A DNA stretch of 14,072 bases from an uncultured Actinomyces sp. (GTDB lineage Bacteria; Actinomycetota; Actinomycetes; Actinomycetales; Actinomycetaceae): assembly GCA_902773415.1 (NCBI GenBank), contig CACYEE010000047.1:1-14072 (forward strand). The letters are read 5' to 3'. Position numbers and translations under genes: made by a program. Position 1 is the first letter of the stretch; every line of letters starts with the position of its first letter. The notes below the pieces were generated by a model. The model saw only the letters and a program-made list of their open reading frames with translations, searched no databases and was not told where the DNA came from. Positions 1 through 6,318 of this stretch are shown here, piece after piece.

Positions 1-498
1 AGCAAGAACCATCGACATGTTTCGGCCCTCGGCACGCGGCCGCGCCTCGATCGTCGAAATCTCCGCAAGCTCCTCGGCAAGGCCAAGCAAAAGCTGGATG
101 CCCATCTCGGGACGCGACTGTTCGCGTCCCTTGAAGCGAAGGTCGAACTTGACCTTGTCGCCTCCGTTGAGGAAGCGCTCCGCCTGTTTCTTCTTCGTGT
201 TGTAGTCGTTCTCGTCGATCTTCAGGCCGATGCGAATCGACTTGACGACGGTGTTCGACTGGTTGCGGCGGGCTTCGCGGGCCTTCTGCGCGGATTCGTA
301 CTTGAACTTTCCGTAGTCCATGAGCTTGGCGACTGGCGGGGTCGAGTTTGGCGCGACCTCGACGAGATCGAGTCCTGCCTCCTGCGCAAGCCTCAGCGCG
401 TCCTCGACGCGGACAACGCCGACCTGCTCGCCGGAAGGTCCGACAAGACGCACCTTGTCGCTTCTGATGCGCTCATTGACTCTGGGTTCGATATTGAT
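1..498 (-). CDS. infC: Translation initiation factor IF-3 (3' end cut by window edge)
   Basis: IF-3 binds the 30S subunit, keeps it apart from 50S and checks start-codon/initiator-tRNA pairing. From the ATC at 498-496 the frame reads INIEPRVNERI, then VRLVGPSGEQVGVV, LDLVEVAPNSTPPVAKLMDY, the basic linker KFKYESAQKAREARRNQ, and the C-terminal RFKGREQSRPEMG and EGRNMSMVLA blocks typical of IF-3. 166 residues are visible and only a few C-terminal residues should be missing. Start choice: ATC at 498 has AAGGAG at 504-509 with 5 nt spacing. The in-frame ATG at 525 has no Shine-Dalgarno sequence and would add nine residues outside the family pattern. Rare AUU/AUC-type starts are a known trait of infC and allow autoregulation, since IF-3 itself discriminates against them. 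rpmI and rplT normally follow, beyond the window. Product certain; start codon fairly likely. Confidence 0.95.
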   Translation of the reverse strand, partial: MNIEPRVNERIRSDKVRLVGPSGEQVGVVRVEDALRLAQEAGLDLVEVAPNSTPPVAKLMDYGKFKYESAQKAREARRNQSNTVVKSIRIGLKIDENDYNTKKKQAERFLNGGDKVKFDLRFKGREQSRPEMGIQLLLGLAEELAEISTIEARPRAEGRNMSMVLA

Positions 499-503
499 GG
501 CTG

Positions 504-509
504 CTCCTT
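504..509 (-). promoter_or_regulatory. Shine-Dalgarno AAGGAG that selects an ATC start for infC
   Basis: AAGGAG lies 5 nt upstream of the ATC at 498-496. No ATG, GTG or TTG start lies at a suitable distance downstream of it, so the site decides for the rare codon. It would lie inside the coding region if the ATG at 525 were used. Confidence 0.6.
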
Positions 510-664
510 GTTCCAAAACGTGCATACGCAGGCGGAGACCAGCCCGAAGCGCAGGCGTGCAACCTGCGCGAAACCCGGTTCCCTCTCATGCGTCGCCGAC
601 GCCGTGCGTTCGAGGCCATGCCCTCAAGGCGGGGTACCCAGGTGGGAGAATCTCCGCTTGCGTT

Positions 665-680
665 CCGGCCCCAAGGCCGG
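665..680 (-). repeat. Perfect hairpin near the 5' end of the infC leader
   Basis: CCGGCC and GGCCGG form a 6-bp perfect stem with a 4-nt loop. If transcription starts near 687, the hairpin sits at the very 5' end of a roughly 190-nt leader. It could stabilise the mRNA or take part in autoregulation; there is no U-tract, so it is not an obvious terminator. Role is inference. Confidence 0.4.
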
Positions 681-693
681 TCGGTCACCGGAA

Positions 694-702
694 AGACTAG
701 CA
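694..702 (-). promoter_or_regulatory. Extended -10 candidate for infC
   Basis: TGCTAGTCT on the minus strand matches the extended -10 pattern TGnTAnnnT. No good -35 is found 16-18 nt upstream, which an extended -10 can tolerate. It would give a leader of about 190 nt. The gap 499-843 otherwise holds this promoter and the leader; I see no gene there and no clear terminator after sseB, so readthrough from the his operon into infC is possible. Confidence 0.4.
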
Positions 703-843
703 TCTTTGCAGCCAAGCGTGCGCATTTGACGGCCTGTTTCAGCACGCATCCACGAGTGAGCTTGCTCGCAGCCCGCCACGGTCATGCCGCGAGGCCACCG
801 GAGGATTCGCCGAAAACGACGCGACCGTATCCCGCGTCGAGGT

Positions 844-1521
844 CTATGCCGTCTTGACGGGCACGACATGGACAAGTTCAAAACGGCTGTTGAGATACTC
901 GTCGTGCCCAAGCGCATGGGTCACAAGGGCAACGGCCCGCTCCGCATCCGATCGGTCCGACGTTTCCGACATCTGGAGCGCGACAAGGCATGCGCCGTCT
1001 TGTCCGGGACGCACCCAGACGTCGAGGCAACGCTCGACGATGCGCACGGACTCCCGGAGCCTGCGCAGCGCTTCCCGGTCCTTCCAGACCGGAATCCACT
1101 GTTCTCCCGAGGCAATCGCCGCGCATGCGGCCCGGCCGATCGGCAGCGCGCCGGCGCCCTGCGAATCGACCGGATCGAGGGCAAGCAATCCGTCGGCCAT
1201 GAAAGCCTGCGCGGCGGCGTTTCGGGCAATGAGCGGCTGGGGCCGTGCCTCGGGGTAGGCCGAAGCGAGGGCGTCCGAGCCGGAGAAGACGACGAGCGCC
1301 TGACGACCGCCGATTTCGACATGCGCCTTGCGCATCTCCTGCGAGCCCTCTTCCGGCGGAAGAAGGGCGACGAAGACGCGCGAAGATTCGAGCGACGAAA
1401 CGATGGCCTCCTGGCGAAGGGCCGGATCGTCCACCGCGAAGGCTTCCGCAAGTCCGGAGGGCACAGCCCCGTCGTCTTCGGGAAACGGATTCGGCCTCGA
1501 CAGCCGCTCGCCTTCCATCAT
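844..1521 (-). CDS. SseB-family protein, function unknown
   Basis: 225 residues. The central part (SRVFVALLPPEE, GRQALVVFSGSDALASAYPE, then ARNAAAQAFMADGLLALDPV) resembles the SseB N-terminal domain as it occurs in many actinobacterial proteins next to hisA. Despite the domain name (first seen in a type III secretion protein), there are no secretion genes here. The C-terminal third (ALRRLRESVRIVERCLDVWV) probably forms an additional alpha/beta unit. No signal peptide or membrane segment. Its ATG overlaps the priA stop (ATGA at 1518-1521), so translation is probably coupled to the his operon; a second ATG directly follows (MM). The conserved place between priA and infC says it is a stable neighbour, not what it does. 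Family fairly sure, function unknown. Confidence 0.8.
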   Translation of the reverse strand: MMEGERLSRPNPFPEDDGAVPSGLAEAFAVDDPALRQEAIVSSLESSRVFVALLPPEEGSQEMRKAHVEIGGRQALVVFSGSDALASAYPEARPQPLIARNAAAQAFMADGLLALDPVDSQGAGALPIGRAACAAIASGEQWIPVWKDREALRRLRESVRIVERCLDVWVRPGQDGACLVALQMSETSDRSDAERAVALVTHALGHDEYLNSRFELVHVVPVKTA

Positions 1522-2258
1522 TTCTGATCGCCTGCCACGGCAATCGCCTGCGCGAGGGTGAACTGGCCCGAGTAGAGCGCCTTGCCGACGATGGCGGAAT
1601 CGACGCCTGCAGGAACGAGCCTGCGCAGCTCCCGCAAATCATCCAGGTTCGATACTCCTCCGGAAGCCGTCACCGGTGCCCTGGAGGCTGCGGCAACCTT
1701 GCCAAGAAGCTCGGTGTTGGGCCCGCAGAGCATTCCGTCGCGCCTGACGTCGGTGACGACGTAACGCGAGCAACCGGCCGCTTCGAGCCGTTCCAGGACT
1801 TCCCACAGGTTTCCGCCGTCGCGTGTCCATCCGCGCGCCGAAAGCGTCTGCCCGCGAACGTCGAGACCGACGGCGACGCGGTCCCCGTAGCGGGAAATGA
1901 CGGATTCGGTCCACTCGGGATTCTCGAGGGCTGCCGTCCCGATATTGACGCGCGCCGCTCCCGCGTCGAGAGCGCGTTCAAGGGAAGCGTCGTCGCGAAT
2001 TCCTCCCGAAAGCTCGACGCGGACGGGCATCTCCGCAACGATACGGGCAAGGAGCTCCGCGTTGGAGCCGCGCCCGAAGGCCGCGTCAAGATCGACGAGA
2101 TGAATCCAGGTGGCCCCGGCCTCGACAAAGGAGGCTGCGGCGTCGAGAGGGTCCCCGTAGGCCTTCTCCGTGCCCGCCTCGCCCTGGACGAGGCGCACGG
2201 CCTGGCCGTTGACGACATCGACGGCCGGAAGAAGCTGAAGTGGCGATTCGTTAGACAA
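1518..2258 (-). CDS. priA: PriA: ProFAR isomerase (HisA), probably also phosphoribosylanthranilate isomerase (TrpF)
   Basis: 246 residues, a (beta/alpha)8 barrel. HisA isomerises ProFAR to PRFAR in histidine synthesis; actinobacterial PriA usually also performs the TrpF step of tryptophan synthesis. Visible marks: LLPAVDVVNGQAVRL with the catalytic-type Asp14, the loop LVQGEAGTEKAYGDP, phosphate-binding SGGIR (84-88) and TASGG (197-201), ARGWTRDGG (141-149) typical of PriA, and VTDVRRDGMLCGPN with the second Asp174. The start is TTG at 2258-2256, chosen because a perfect AGGAGG lies 5 nt upstream (2264-2269), overlapping the hisH stop; no ATG or GTG fits. It lies 9 nt after hisH and overlaps sseB by 4 nt. 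Bifunctionality is inferred from family; Actinomycetaceae are known for PriA variants narrowed to one reaction. Confidence 0.95.
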   Translation of the reverse strand: MSNESPLQLLPAVDVVNGQAVRLVQGEAGTEKAYGDPLDAAASFVEAGATWIHLVDLDAAFGRGSNAELLARIVAEMPVRVELSGGIRDDASLERALDAGAARVNIGTAALENPEWTESVISRYGDRVAVGLDVRGQTLSARGWTRDGGNLWEVLERLEAAGCSRYVVTDVRRDGMLCGPNTELLGKVAAASRAPVTASGGVSNLDDLRELRRLVPAGVDSAIVGKALYSGQFTLAQAIAVAGDQK

Positions 2259-2267
2259 TGAAACCTC

Positions 2268-2897
2268 CTAGAGTGTCGAAATCCAGTTGGCGAGCAGCCT
2301 TGCGCCCGCGTCGCCCGACTTCTCGGGGTGAAACTGGGTGGCGCACAGCGGACCGTGCTCGACTGCGGCAACGAAACGCGACCCGTGCTCGGCCCACGTG
2401 ACCAGGGGTCTTCCAAAGGAATCGGCCATCCGCGGCGACGGATCGTCCATGCATGCGTAGGAATGGACGAAGTAGAACCGCTCGTTGCCCACCCCCTCGA
2501 ACAGGCGCGAACCTTCGGGCGCCTCCACGCGCGACCAGCCCATGTGAGGGACGACAGGCGCATCGAGCCGACGCACGGCGCCAGGCCACTGGGCAAGCCC
2601 CTCGGCCCCCTCGCTCTCCGCCGAGCCTACGAACATGACCTGGAGGCCGACGCAAATCCCGAGAACCGGCATCCCGCCCGCAATCCGCCGTTCGATGAAA
2701 CGATCGGCGCGAACCGCACGGAGCTTGTCCATGACTGCGCCAAAGGCGCCCACGCCGGGAACGACAAGCCCGTCGGCAGCCATGACCGACGCCTGATCGG
2801 CCGTCAGCTCGACCTCGGCTCCCGCCCGCGCGAGCGCGCGGACGGCAGAACGGACGTTGCCCGTGCCCGCATCGAGCACCACGACTTTCGCGCTCAT
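2268..2897 (-). CDS. hisH: Imidazole glycerol phosphate synthase, glutaminase subunit HisH
   Basis: 209 residues, class I glutamine amidotransferase. It frees ammonia from glutamine and passes it to HisF, which converts PRFAR to IGP and AICAR. The catalytic triad is complete: Cys82 in GICVGLQ, His190 and Glu192 in QFHPEKSG. The oxyanion strand VVPGVGAFG (45-53), the N-terminal LDAGTGNVRS, and VPHMGWSRV near 116-124 are standard for HisH. Usual length is about 200-215. The ATG overlaps the preceding ORF's stop by 4 nt (ATGA at 2894-2897), indicating coupled translation. hisF is not in this window, so the partner must be encoded elsewhere. Confidence 0.96.
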   Translation of the reverse strand: MSAKVVVLDAGTGNVRSAVRALARAGAEVELTADQASVMAADGLVVPGVGAFGAVMDKLRAVRADRFIERRIAGGMPVLGICVGLQVMFVGSAESEGAEGLAQWPGAVRRLDAPVVPHMGWSRVEAPEGSRLFEGVGNERFYFVHSYACMDDPSPRMADSFGRPLVTWAEHGSRFVAAVEHGPLCATQFHPEKSGDAGARLLANWISTL

Positions 2898-3529
2898 TGG
2901 CCCTCTTCTCCACCCGATGCCGTTTCGCTCCGCGACGCCTCGGAACCGTCCGAAGCGCGGCGATTGCCGGCCTCCTCGCCCGCTCCGTCGCGCCTTGCCC
3001 TGCCCCGAAAGGCAAGACGGGCGAGGTCCCCCTTCGAGAGCCCCGAGGTGGCAATCACCCCTTCTTCCTCCGACAGGTCAAGCTCGCCAAGAAGAAACGC
3101 CTCGATACGCGGGTCGAGGCCGTTGAGAAGCAGACCCGAAGAAAGCTCCTCGCCCGAGCGTCCCGACTGGAAACGCCGGGCCTTGACCTCGCCCGACACG
3201 CCTTCCTCGAAGCCGTCGCCATCGGCGAGCCTCACGTCAAAGAGCACGACGCCGTACCGGGACAGCCTCGACAGGCTTGCGGCAACCGAGGACCCCGAAT
3301 CGGACGAACCGGGACGCTCGCCGCCTTCGGCTTCGTCCGCGTCCGGCCCCGTGATGTTTCGGATGTCCCATTCGTCGTACTGGGGCACTGCGACTTCCCG
3401 GACGACAACCGCGCCCGAATCGGACTCCATGACCTTGACGTCGAATCCCGAAATCGCGCAGATTCCGGCAACGACATCCGCTTTCGAGAACGGCGTGAGA
3501 ATCGCGTATCGGGAAAGGCGCCGCGCCAT
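2894..3529 (-). CDS. Uncharacterised protein embedded in the his operon
   Basis: 211 residues, family not recognised. The N-terminal part (RYAILTPFSKADVVAGICAI, then VVREVAVPQYDEWDIRNITG) looks like a folded alpha/beta domain. A Ser/Gly/Asp-rich insert follows (about 62-82), then SRYGVVLFDVRLADGD and GEVKARRFQSGRSGEELSSG. The C-terminal ~45 residues are charged, low in complexity and probably disordered. No signal peptide, membrane segment or metal-binding Cys motif. Its ATG shares one base with the hisB stop (TAATG) and its stop overlaps the hisH start (ATGA), so it is produced in step with the His enzymes. From memory, related actinobacteria such as bifidobacteria carry an unknown ORF of similar size in this slot; I could not check that. 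A role in histidine synthesis or its control is inference only. Confidence 0.85.
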   Translation of the reverse strand: MARRLSRYAILTPFSKADVVAGICAISGFDVKVMESDSGAVVVREVAVPQYDEWDIRNITGPDADEAEGGERPGSSDSGSSVAASLSRLSRYGVVLFDVRLADGDGFEEGVSGEVKARRFQSGRSGEELSSGLLLNGLDPRIEAFLLGELDLSEEEGVIATSGLSKGDLARLAFRGRARRDGAGEEAGNRRASDGSEASRSETASGGEEGQ

Positions 3530-3924
3530 TACAGCGCTCCCTTCGTCGAAGGAATCCCCGTAACCCGGCCATCCGTCTCGACCGCCGCCCGAAGGGCACG
3601 GGCAAGCGCCTCGTCAAGCGGAACCGTTGCCGTGCCGAAGCGTCGGATTCCGGACTTGTCGCCCAGCGCGACGCGCAACGCTTCGCCGAAGCAGATGGCG
3701 GTATCTTCGACCGTATGGTGAACGTCCACCTCGATGTCGCCCTTGGCCGCCACGCGCAGATCGATGAGCGAGTGCTTCGACAGCGCCGCAAGCATGTGGT
3801 CGTAGAACGGAACGCCGGTGGCGATATCCGAGGCTCCGGTCCCGTCGAGATCGATGTCGAGGACGATCGAGCTTTCCGATGTCGCCCGTTCGATCTTCGC
3901 AGTGCGCGCGGCATTCTCAGCCAT
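3529..3924 (-). CDS. hisB: Imidazoleglycerol-phosphate dehydratase with a ~68-residue in-frame internal deletion; probably inactive
   Basis: HisB dehydrates IGP to imidazole acetol phosphate. The family is about 195-200 residues, built from two similar halves, each with a HHxxE motif; the two-Mn active site uses residues from both halves and adjoining subunits. Only 131 residues are present. The first half is normal: DLDGTG (26-30), VPFYDHML with His43, VDVHHTVED with His69, His70 and Glu73, GDKSGIRRFG, VPLDEALAR. From residue ~110 it jumps to the normal C-terminus (LRAAV...GIPSTKGAL). Missing are the SGRPY region, the core helices and the second HHIAEA motif. The junction (about 3592-3615) reads ALARALR, fitting recombination between EALARA- and KALARALR-type sequences. 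Start ATG at 3924 has AAGGAGG upstream and overlaps hisC by 8 nt. Gene identity is certain; loss of activity is inferred. Confidence 0.93.
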   Translation of the reverse strand: MAENAARTAKIERATSESSIVLDIDLDGTGASDIATGVPFYDHMLAALSKHSLIDLRVAAKGDIEVDVHHTVEDTAICFGEALRVALGDKSGIRRFGTATVPLDEALARALRAAVETDGRVTGIPSTKGAL

Positions 3925-5026
3925 TCGTAACCTCCTTGAGTGCAGCGAGGAAAGCGGCGTTCTCCTCAGGTGTTCCGATGCTCACCCGGAGCCAGCCAGG
4001 GATGCCGTTGTCGCGGATGAGCACTCCACGCTCCAGTATCCCCTCCCAGACCTCGTGCTGGTTGTCGAACATGCCGAACATGACGAAATTCGAATCGGAG
4101 TCGAGCGCGGAGAATCCGAGCGCGCGCAGCTCCTCGACGAGAGTGTCCCGGTCGGCACGAATCTGCGCCACCTGTTTCGCGAGATCGTCGCGCCGTGCGA
4201 GCGCCGCGCGCGCCGCAGCCTGGGTCACGGCGGACAGATGGTAGGGAAGCCTGACGATGCGGACCTGATCGACGACCGCAGGCGCGGCCGCCATATAGCC
4301 CAGACGCAGCCCCGCCGCACCGAAGGCCTTCGACATCGTTCGGACCACGACGAGGTTCTCGTGCTTCTCGAGCAGTTCAAGCGCCGACGCAACGCCGTCG
4401 CGCCGGAACTCCCCGTAGGCTTCGTCGACGACGACGAGGCTCGACGTTCCTTCCTCGGGTCCGGTTGACCGTGACATGTCGAGGATCGCCTCAAGGGTTG
4501 CGCCGTCAAGCGCAGTGCCGGTCGGATTGTTCGGACTGGCGAGGAAAACGACCGCAGGACGTTCGCGTTCGAGGAAGCTGCGCGCCTTGGCCACGTCGAT
4601 CGTGAAGTCCTCCTCGCGTTCCATCGTCCGGTAGTCCGCATAGCAGTTGATCGCATATCCGGGATACATCGAGTAGGTCGGCGCGAAGGAGACCGCGGTT
4701 CGGTCCGGGCCGGCAAAGGCGGTCATGAGATGCGAGATCACTTCGTTGGATCCGTTGGCCGCCCAAATCTGCTCGGCGGGAATCCGTACGCCGGATTCCT
4801 CGGCGAGGTAGTCGGCGAGGTCCCTGCGAAGGGCAATCGCTTCGCGGTCGGGGTACCGGTTGATTGTTCGGGACGCCTCGGCCACGGCGGCAGCAATGCC
4901 GGCAACGAGCTCCTGCGAAGGCGGATAGGGGTTTTCGTTGACGTTGAGGGGAATGGGCACGTCAAGCTGGGGAGCGCCGTAGGGAACCTTGTCGGCAAAG
5001 TCGGGGCGGAAGGGCAGTCTGCTCAT
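3917..5026 (-). CDS. hisC: Histidinol-phosphate aminotransferase
   Basis: 369 residues, fold-type I PLP aminotransferase. It transfers the amino group from glutamate to imidazole acetol phosphate, giving histidinol phosphate, the step after HisB. Visible marks: LNVNENPYPP (27-36), AANGSNEVI (89-97), ASPNNPTG (163-170), VVVDEAYGEF with Asp201, and TMSKAFGAAGLRLGYM with the PLP Lys233 and phosphate-binding Arg241; C-terminal WLRVSIGTPEEN carries the substrate-carboxylate Arg. Length is normal and no lesion is seen. It is the first gene of the hisC-to-sseB operon and overlaps hisB by 8 nt. No good Shine-Dalgarno precedes the ATG, but a TAGGGT -10 box lies exactly 6 nt upstream, so it is probably translated from a leaderless mRNA. 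Confidence 0.95.
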   Translation of the reverse strand: MSRLPFRPDFADKVPYGAPQLDVPIPLNVNENPYPPSQELVAGIAAAVAEASRTINRYPDREAIALRRDLADYLAEESGVRIPAEQIWAANGSNEVISHLMTAFAGPDRTAVSFAPTYSMYPGYAINCYADYRTMEREEDFTIDVAKARSFLERERPAVVFLASPNNPTGTALDGATLEAILDMSRSTGPEEGTSSLVVVDEAYGEFRRDGVASALELLEKHENLVVVRTMSKAFGAAGLRLGYMAAAPAVVDQVRIVRLPYHLSAVTQAAARAALARRDDLAKQVAQIRADRDTLVEELRALGFSALDSDSNFVMFGMFDNQHEVWEGILERGVLIRDNGIPGWLRVSIGTPEENAAFLAALKEVTNG

Positions 5027-5032
5027 GCCCCT

Positions 5033-5062
5033 ACCCTACGGCTTTCGCGCTTCGGTTGCCGA
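5033..5062 (-). promoter_or_regulatory. Leaderless-type promoter of hisC
   Basis: Minus-strand TAGGGT at 5033-5038 fits the actinobacterial TAnnnT -10. It is followed by 6 nt and then the ATG at 5026, so the first transcribed base would be at or next to the A of the start codon. A weak -35 (TCGGCA, 5057-5062) lies 18 nt upstream. It would drive the second part of the split his cluster. Confidence 0.45.
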
Positions 5063-5406
5063 GCGTGTCCGCCTGGTTGCCGGCTGTCCATGCCCCTGCG
5101 CTGTTCGGTCTCCTCCCGGAACGGGGCCGTCGGAAGGGTGCCTGGATATGGCCGCGGATTGGACCGCCGTGTCGCTCCGATCCCCACCCGAGCCGTTTGT
5201 GCAGGTCGGAGAGGCGGGTGTCGCAAGGGAGACAGCAACGAGCGGAAGGTTCGCGCGGGCTTGCTTGCGCGCAACTGGAGCGAGGAGGCTGCGAGAGGGA
5301 GCGGAGCGAGCGAACACGGTCCCCTTTGCGGTGCCCGAGGGCGGGCACGCTCTCGCGAGACGGCCCCGGTTCGCTTGCGGCGGTCAGCCTCCCGGCCCTG
5401 TCCGAT
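5063..5406. other. Gene-free stretch between the stress-protein gene and hisC
   Basis: Open frames here are made of Arg/Ser/Pro-rich translations with no recognisable protein pattern and no good start signals, so I call no gene. Notable content: the hairpins listed separately near 5331-5360, a strongly purine-skewed run on the plus strand around 5277-5312 built of GAGCGAG/GGAG-like units, and a GCGCG...CGCGC inverted pair around 5252-5272. It may hold an unrecognised structured RNA, the 3' UTR of the stress-protein gene, or debris from a rearrangement that split the his operon. Confidence 0.5.
5331..5360 (-). terminator. Hairpin pair downstream of the universal stress protein gene, possible terminator
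   Basis: GTGCCCG/CGGGCAC is a perfect 7-bp stem with a 4-nt loop (5331-5348), next to a 10-nt perfect palindrome TCTCGCGAGA (5351-5360). Both lie 45-80 nt after the stop of the minus-strand stress-protein gene. There is no T-tract, so it would be a U-less terminator or an mRNA-stabilising element. Confidence 0.35.
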
Positions 5407-6273
5407 TCACGAGAGCGGCGGAACGACGACGACGCGCGGAGCTTCGGAGAGAATGCCTTCGGCGACGGAGCCGAGCACCTGCCTGTTCCGCCTGCCGTCC
5501 GAGCAGCGCCCGATAACGAGAAGCGAGGCGCCTTCCGCGGCGTCAAGCAGGGCGTCGATCGCATGGGCCGATGAGGACCTGAAGCTCGCCTCGGTCTTGG
5601 GATGCTTCGCAGCGGTCTTGCGGTAGAGGTCCTTGAGGTCCTTGTCGACAGCGGCCATCCGTTGCGTGACCGCCTCGCGGAAGGCCTCGAGCTCGATGTC
5701 GTAGACATTCGCTCCGGCGTGCTGGCGGGCGTGAATCGCCTGCAACTTCACCTTGCGAAGCTCGGCGAGCCGGAAGGCGTGGTCGAGCACGGCTCCGGCG
5801 CCCGAATCGGGCGCGAGGCCGACGACAACAGGTCCGGATTCGTTGTCGGCACCCTTCCGTACGATGAGAACGGGGCACGCCGCGTCCTGCGCGACGGCGC
5901 GCGATACCGAGCCGACGAAGAAGCGACGGATGGCTCCAAGCCCGCGGGCTCCGACAACGACGAGCTCGGCGTTCTTCGATTCCTCGACGAGAACCTCGGC
6001 AGGCTGGGCCTGAAGGAACCTGGTCTCGACCTCAAGCTCGGGATGCCACTCCTGGACGCGAGCCTTTTCGGTTTCGAGAACACGGGCGCATTCGTCGAGA
6101 ATCGGCTGGGCAACGCCGCTTCCCTTGATGTCATAGCGCGAGTATCGCGGCGCGAATGCGAATACGAGCTTGAGCGGGCAGGAGCGCAGCGCAGCCTCCG
6201 ACGCTGCAACATCCACCGCCGCCTGGGCAAAAGCGGAGCCGTCGGTACCGACGACGATTGGCGTATCGCTCAT
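5407..6273 (-). CDS. Universal stress protein with two tandem UspA domains
   Basis: 288 residues from the ATG at 6273, chosen over a longer frame to 6336 because AGGAGG lies 5 nt upstream and PIVVGTDGS is the usual UspA N-terminus. Domain 1 (about 5-139) carries the ATP-binding pattern VVGARGLGAIRRFFVGSVS (107-124), that is G-x2-G-x9-GS(V)S, so it should bind ATP. Domain 2 (about 148-284) starts VVVGLAPDSGAG and has GRCSDGRRNRQVLGSVAEG (255-273), a looser version that may have lost normal binding. Such proteins are cytoplasmic and linked to starvation, hypoxia and redox stress; no exact role can be given. It is divergent from a metal transporter gene and, with it, lies inside what is normally a hisD-hisC junction. 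Confidence 0.93.
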   Translation of the reverse strand: MSDTPIVVGTDGSAFAQAAVDVAASEAALRSCPLKLVFAFAPRYSRYDIKGSGVAQPILDECARVLETEKARVQEWHPELEVETRFLQAQPAEVLVEESKNAELVVVGARGLGAIRRFFVGSVSRAVAQDAACPVLIVRKGADNESGPVVVGLAPDSGAGAVLDHAFRLAELRKVKLQAIHARQHAGANVYDIELEAFREAVTQRMAAVDKDLKDLYRKTAAKHPKTEASFRSSSAHAIDALLDAAEGASLLVIGRCSDGRRNRQVLGSVAEGILSEAPRVVVVPPLS

Positions 6274-6318
6274 GTCAACCTCCTGACAGGCCGCTCGCCT
6301 CACCCGGGGTTTCGGGAT

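Noticed and set aside
473..616. Arg-rich minus-strand small ORF (begins MASNARRRRR) in the infC leader as a possible leader peptide
   Set aside because: GAGGG lies only 1 nt before its ATG, it runs well into infC in another frame, and no regulatory codon pattern or terminator goes with it.
2328..3563. 411-codon plus-strand open frame over hisH and the unknown ORF
   Set aside because: Antisense shadow; the low-complexity Ser/Arg/Pro-rich translation has no recognisable family, and the opposite strand holds overlapping operon genes.
3529..3924. Reading the short hisB as an ordinary C-terminal truncation or frameshift
   Set aside because: The last residues (GIPSTKGAL) are the normal HisB C-terminus in the same frame, so the loss is internal and in frame.
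5331..5360. CRISPR-like or mobile-element repeats in the gene-free stretch
   Set aside because: Only isolated short palindromes; no regularly spaced copies, no terminal inverted repeats with target duplications, and no transposase or cas genes.
5031..5708. 225-codon minus-strand open frame covering the gene-free stretch upstream of hisC
   Set aside because: It overlaps the universal stress protein gene in a different frame; its Ser/Arg/Pro composition is typical of noncoding high-GC frames, and it has no start signal.
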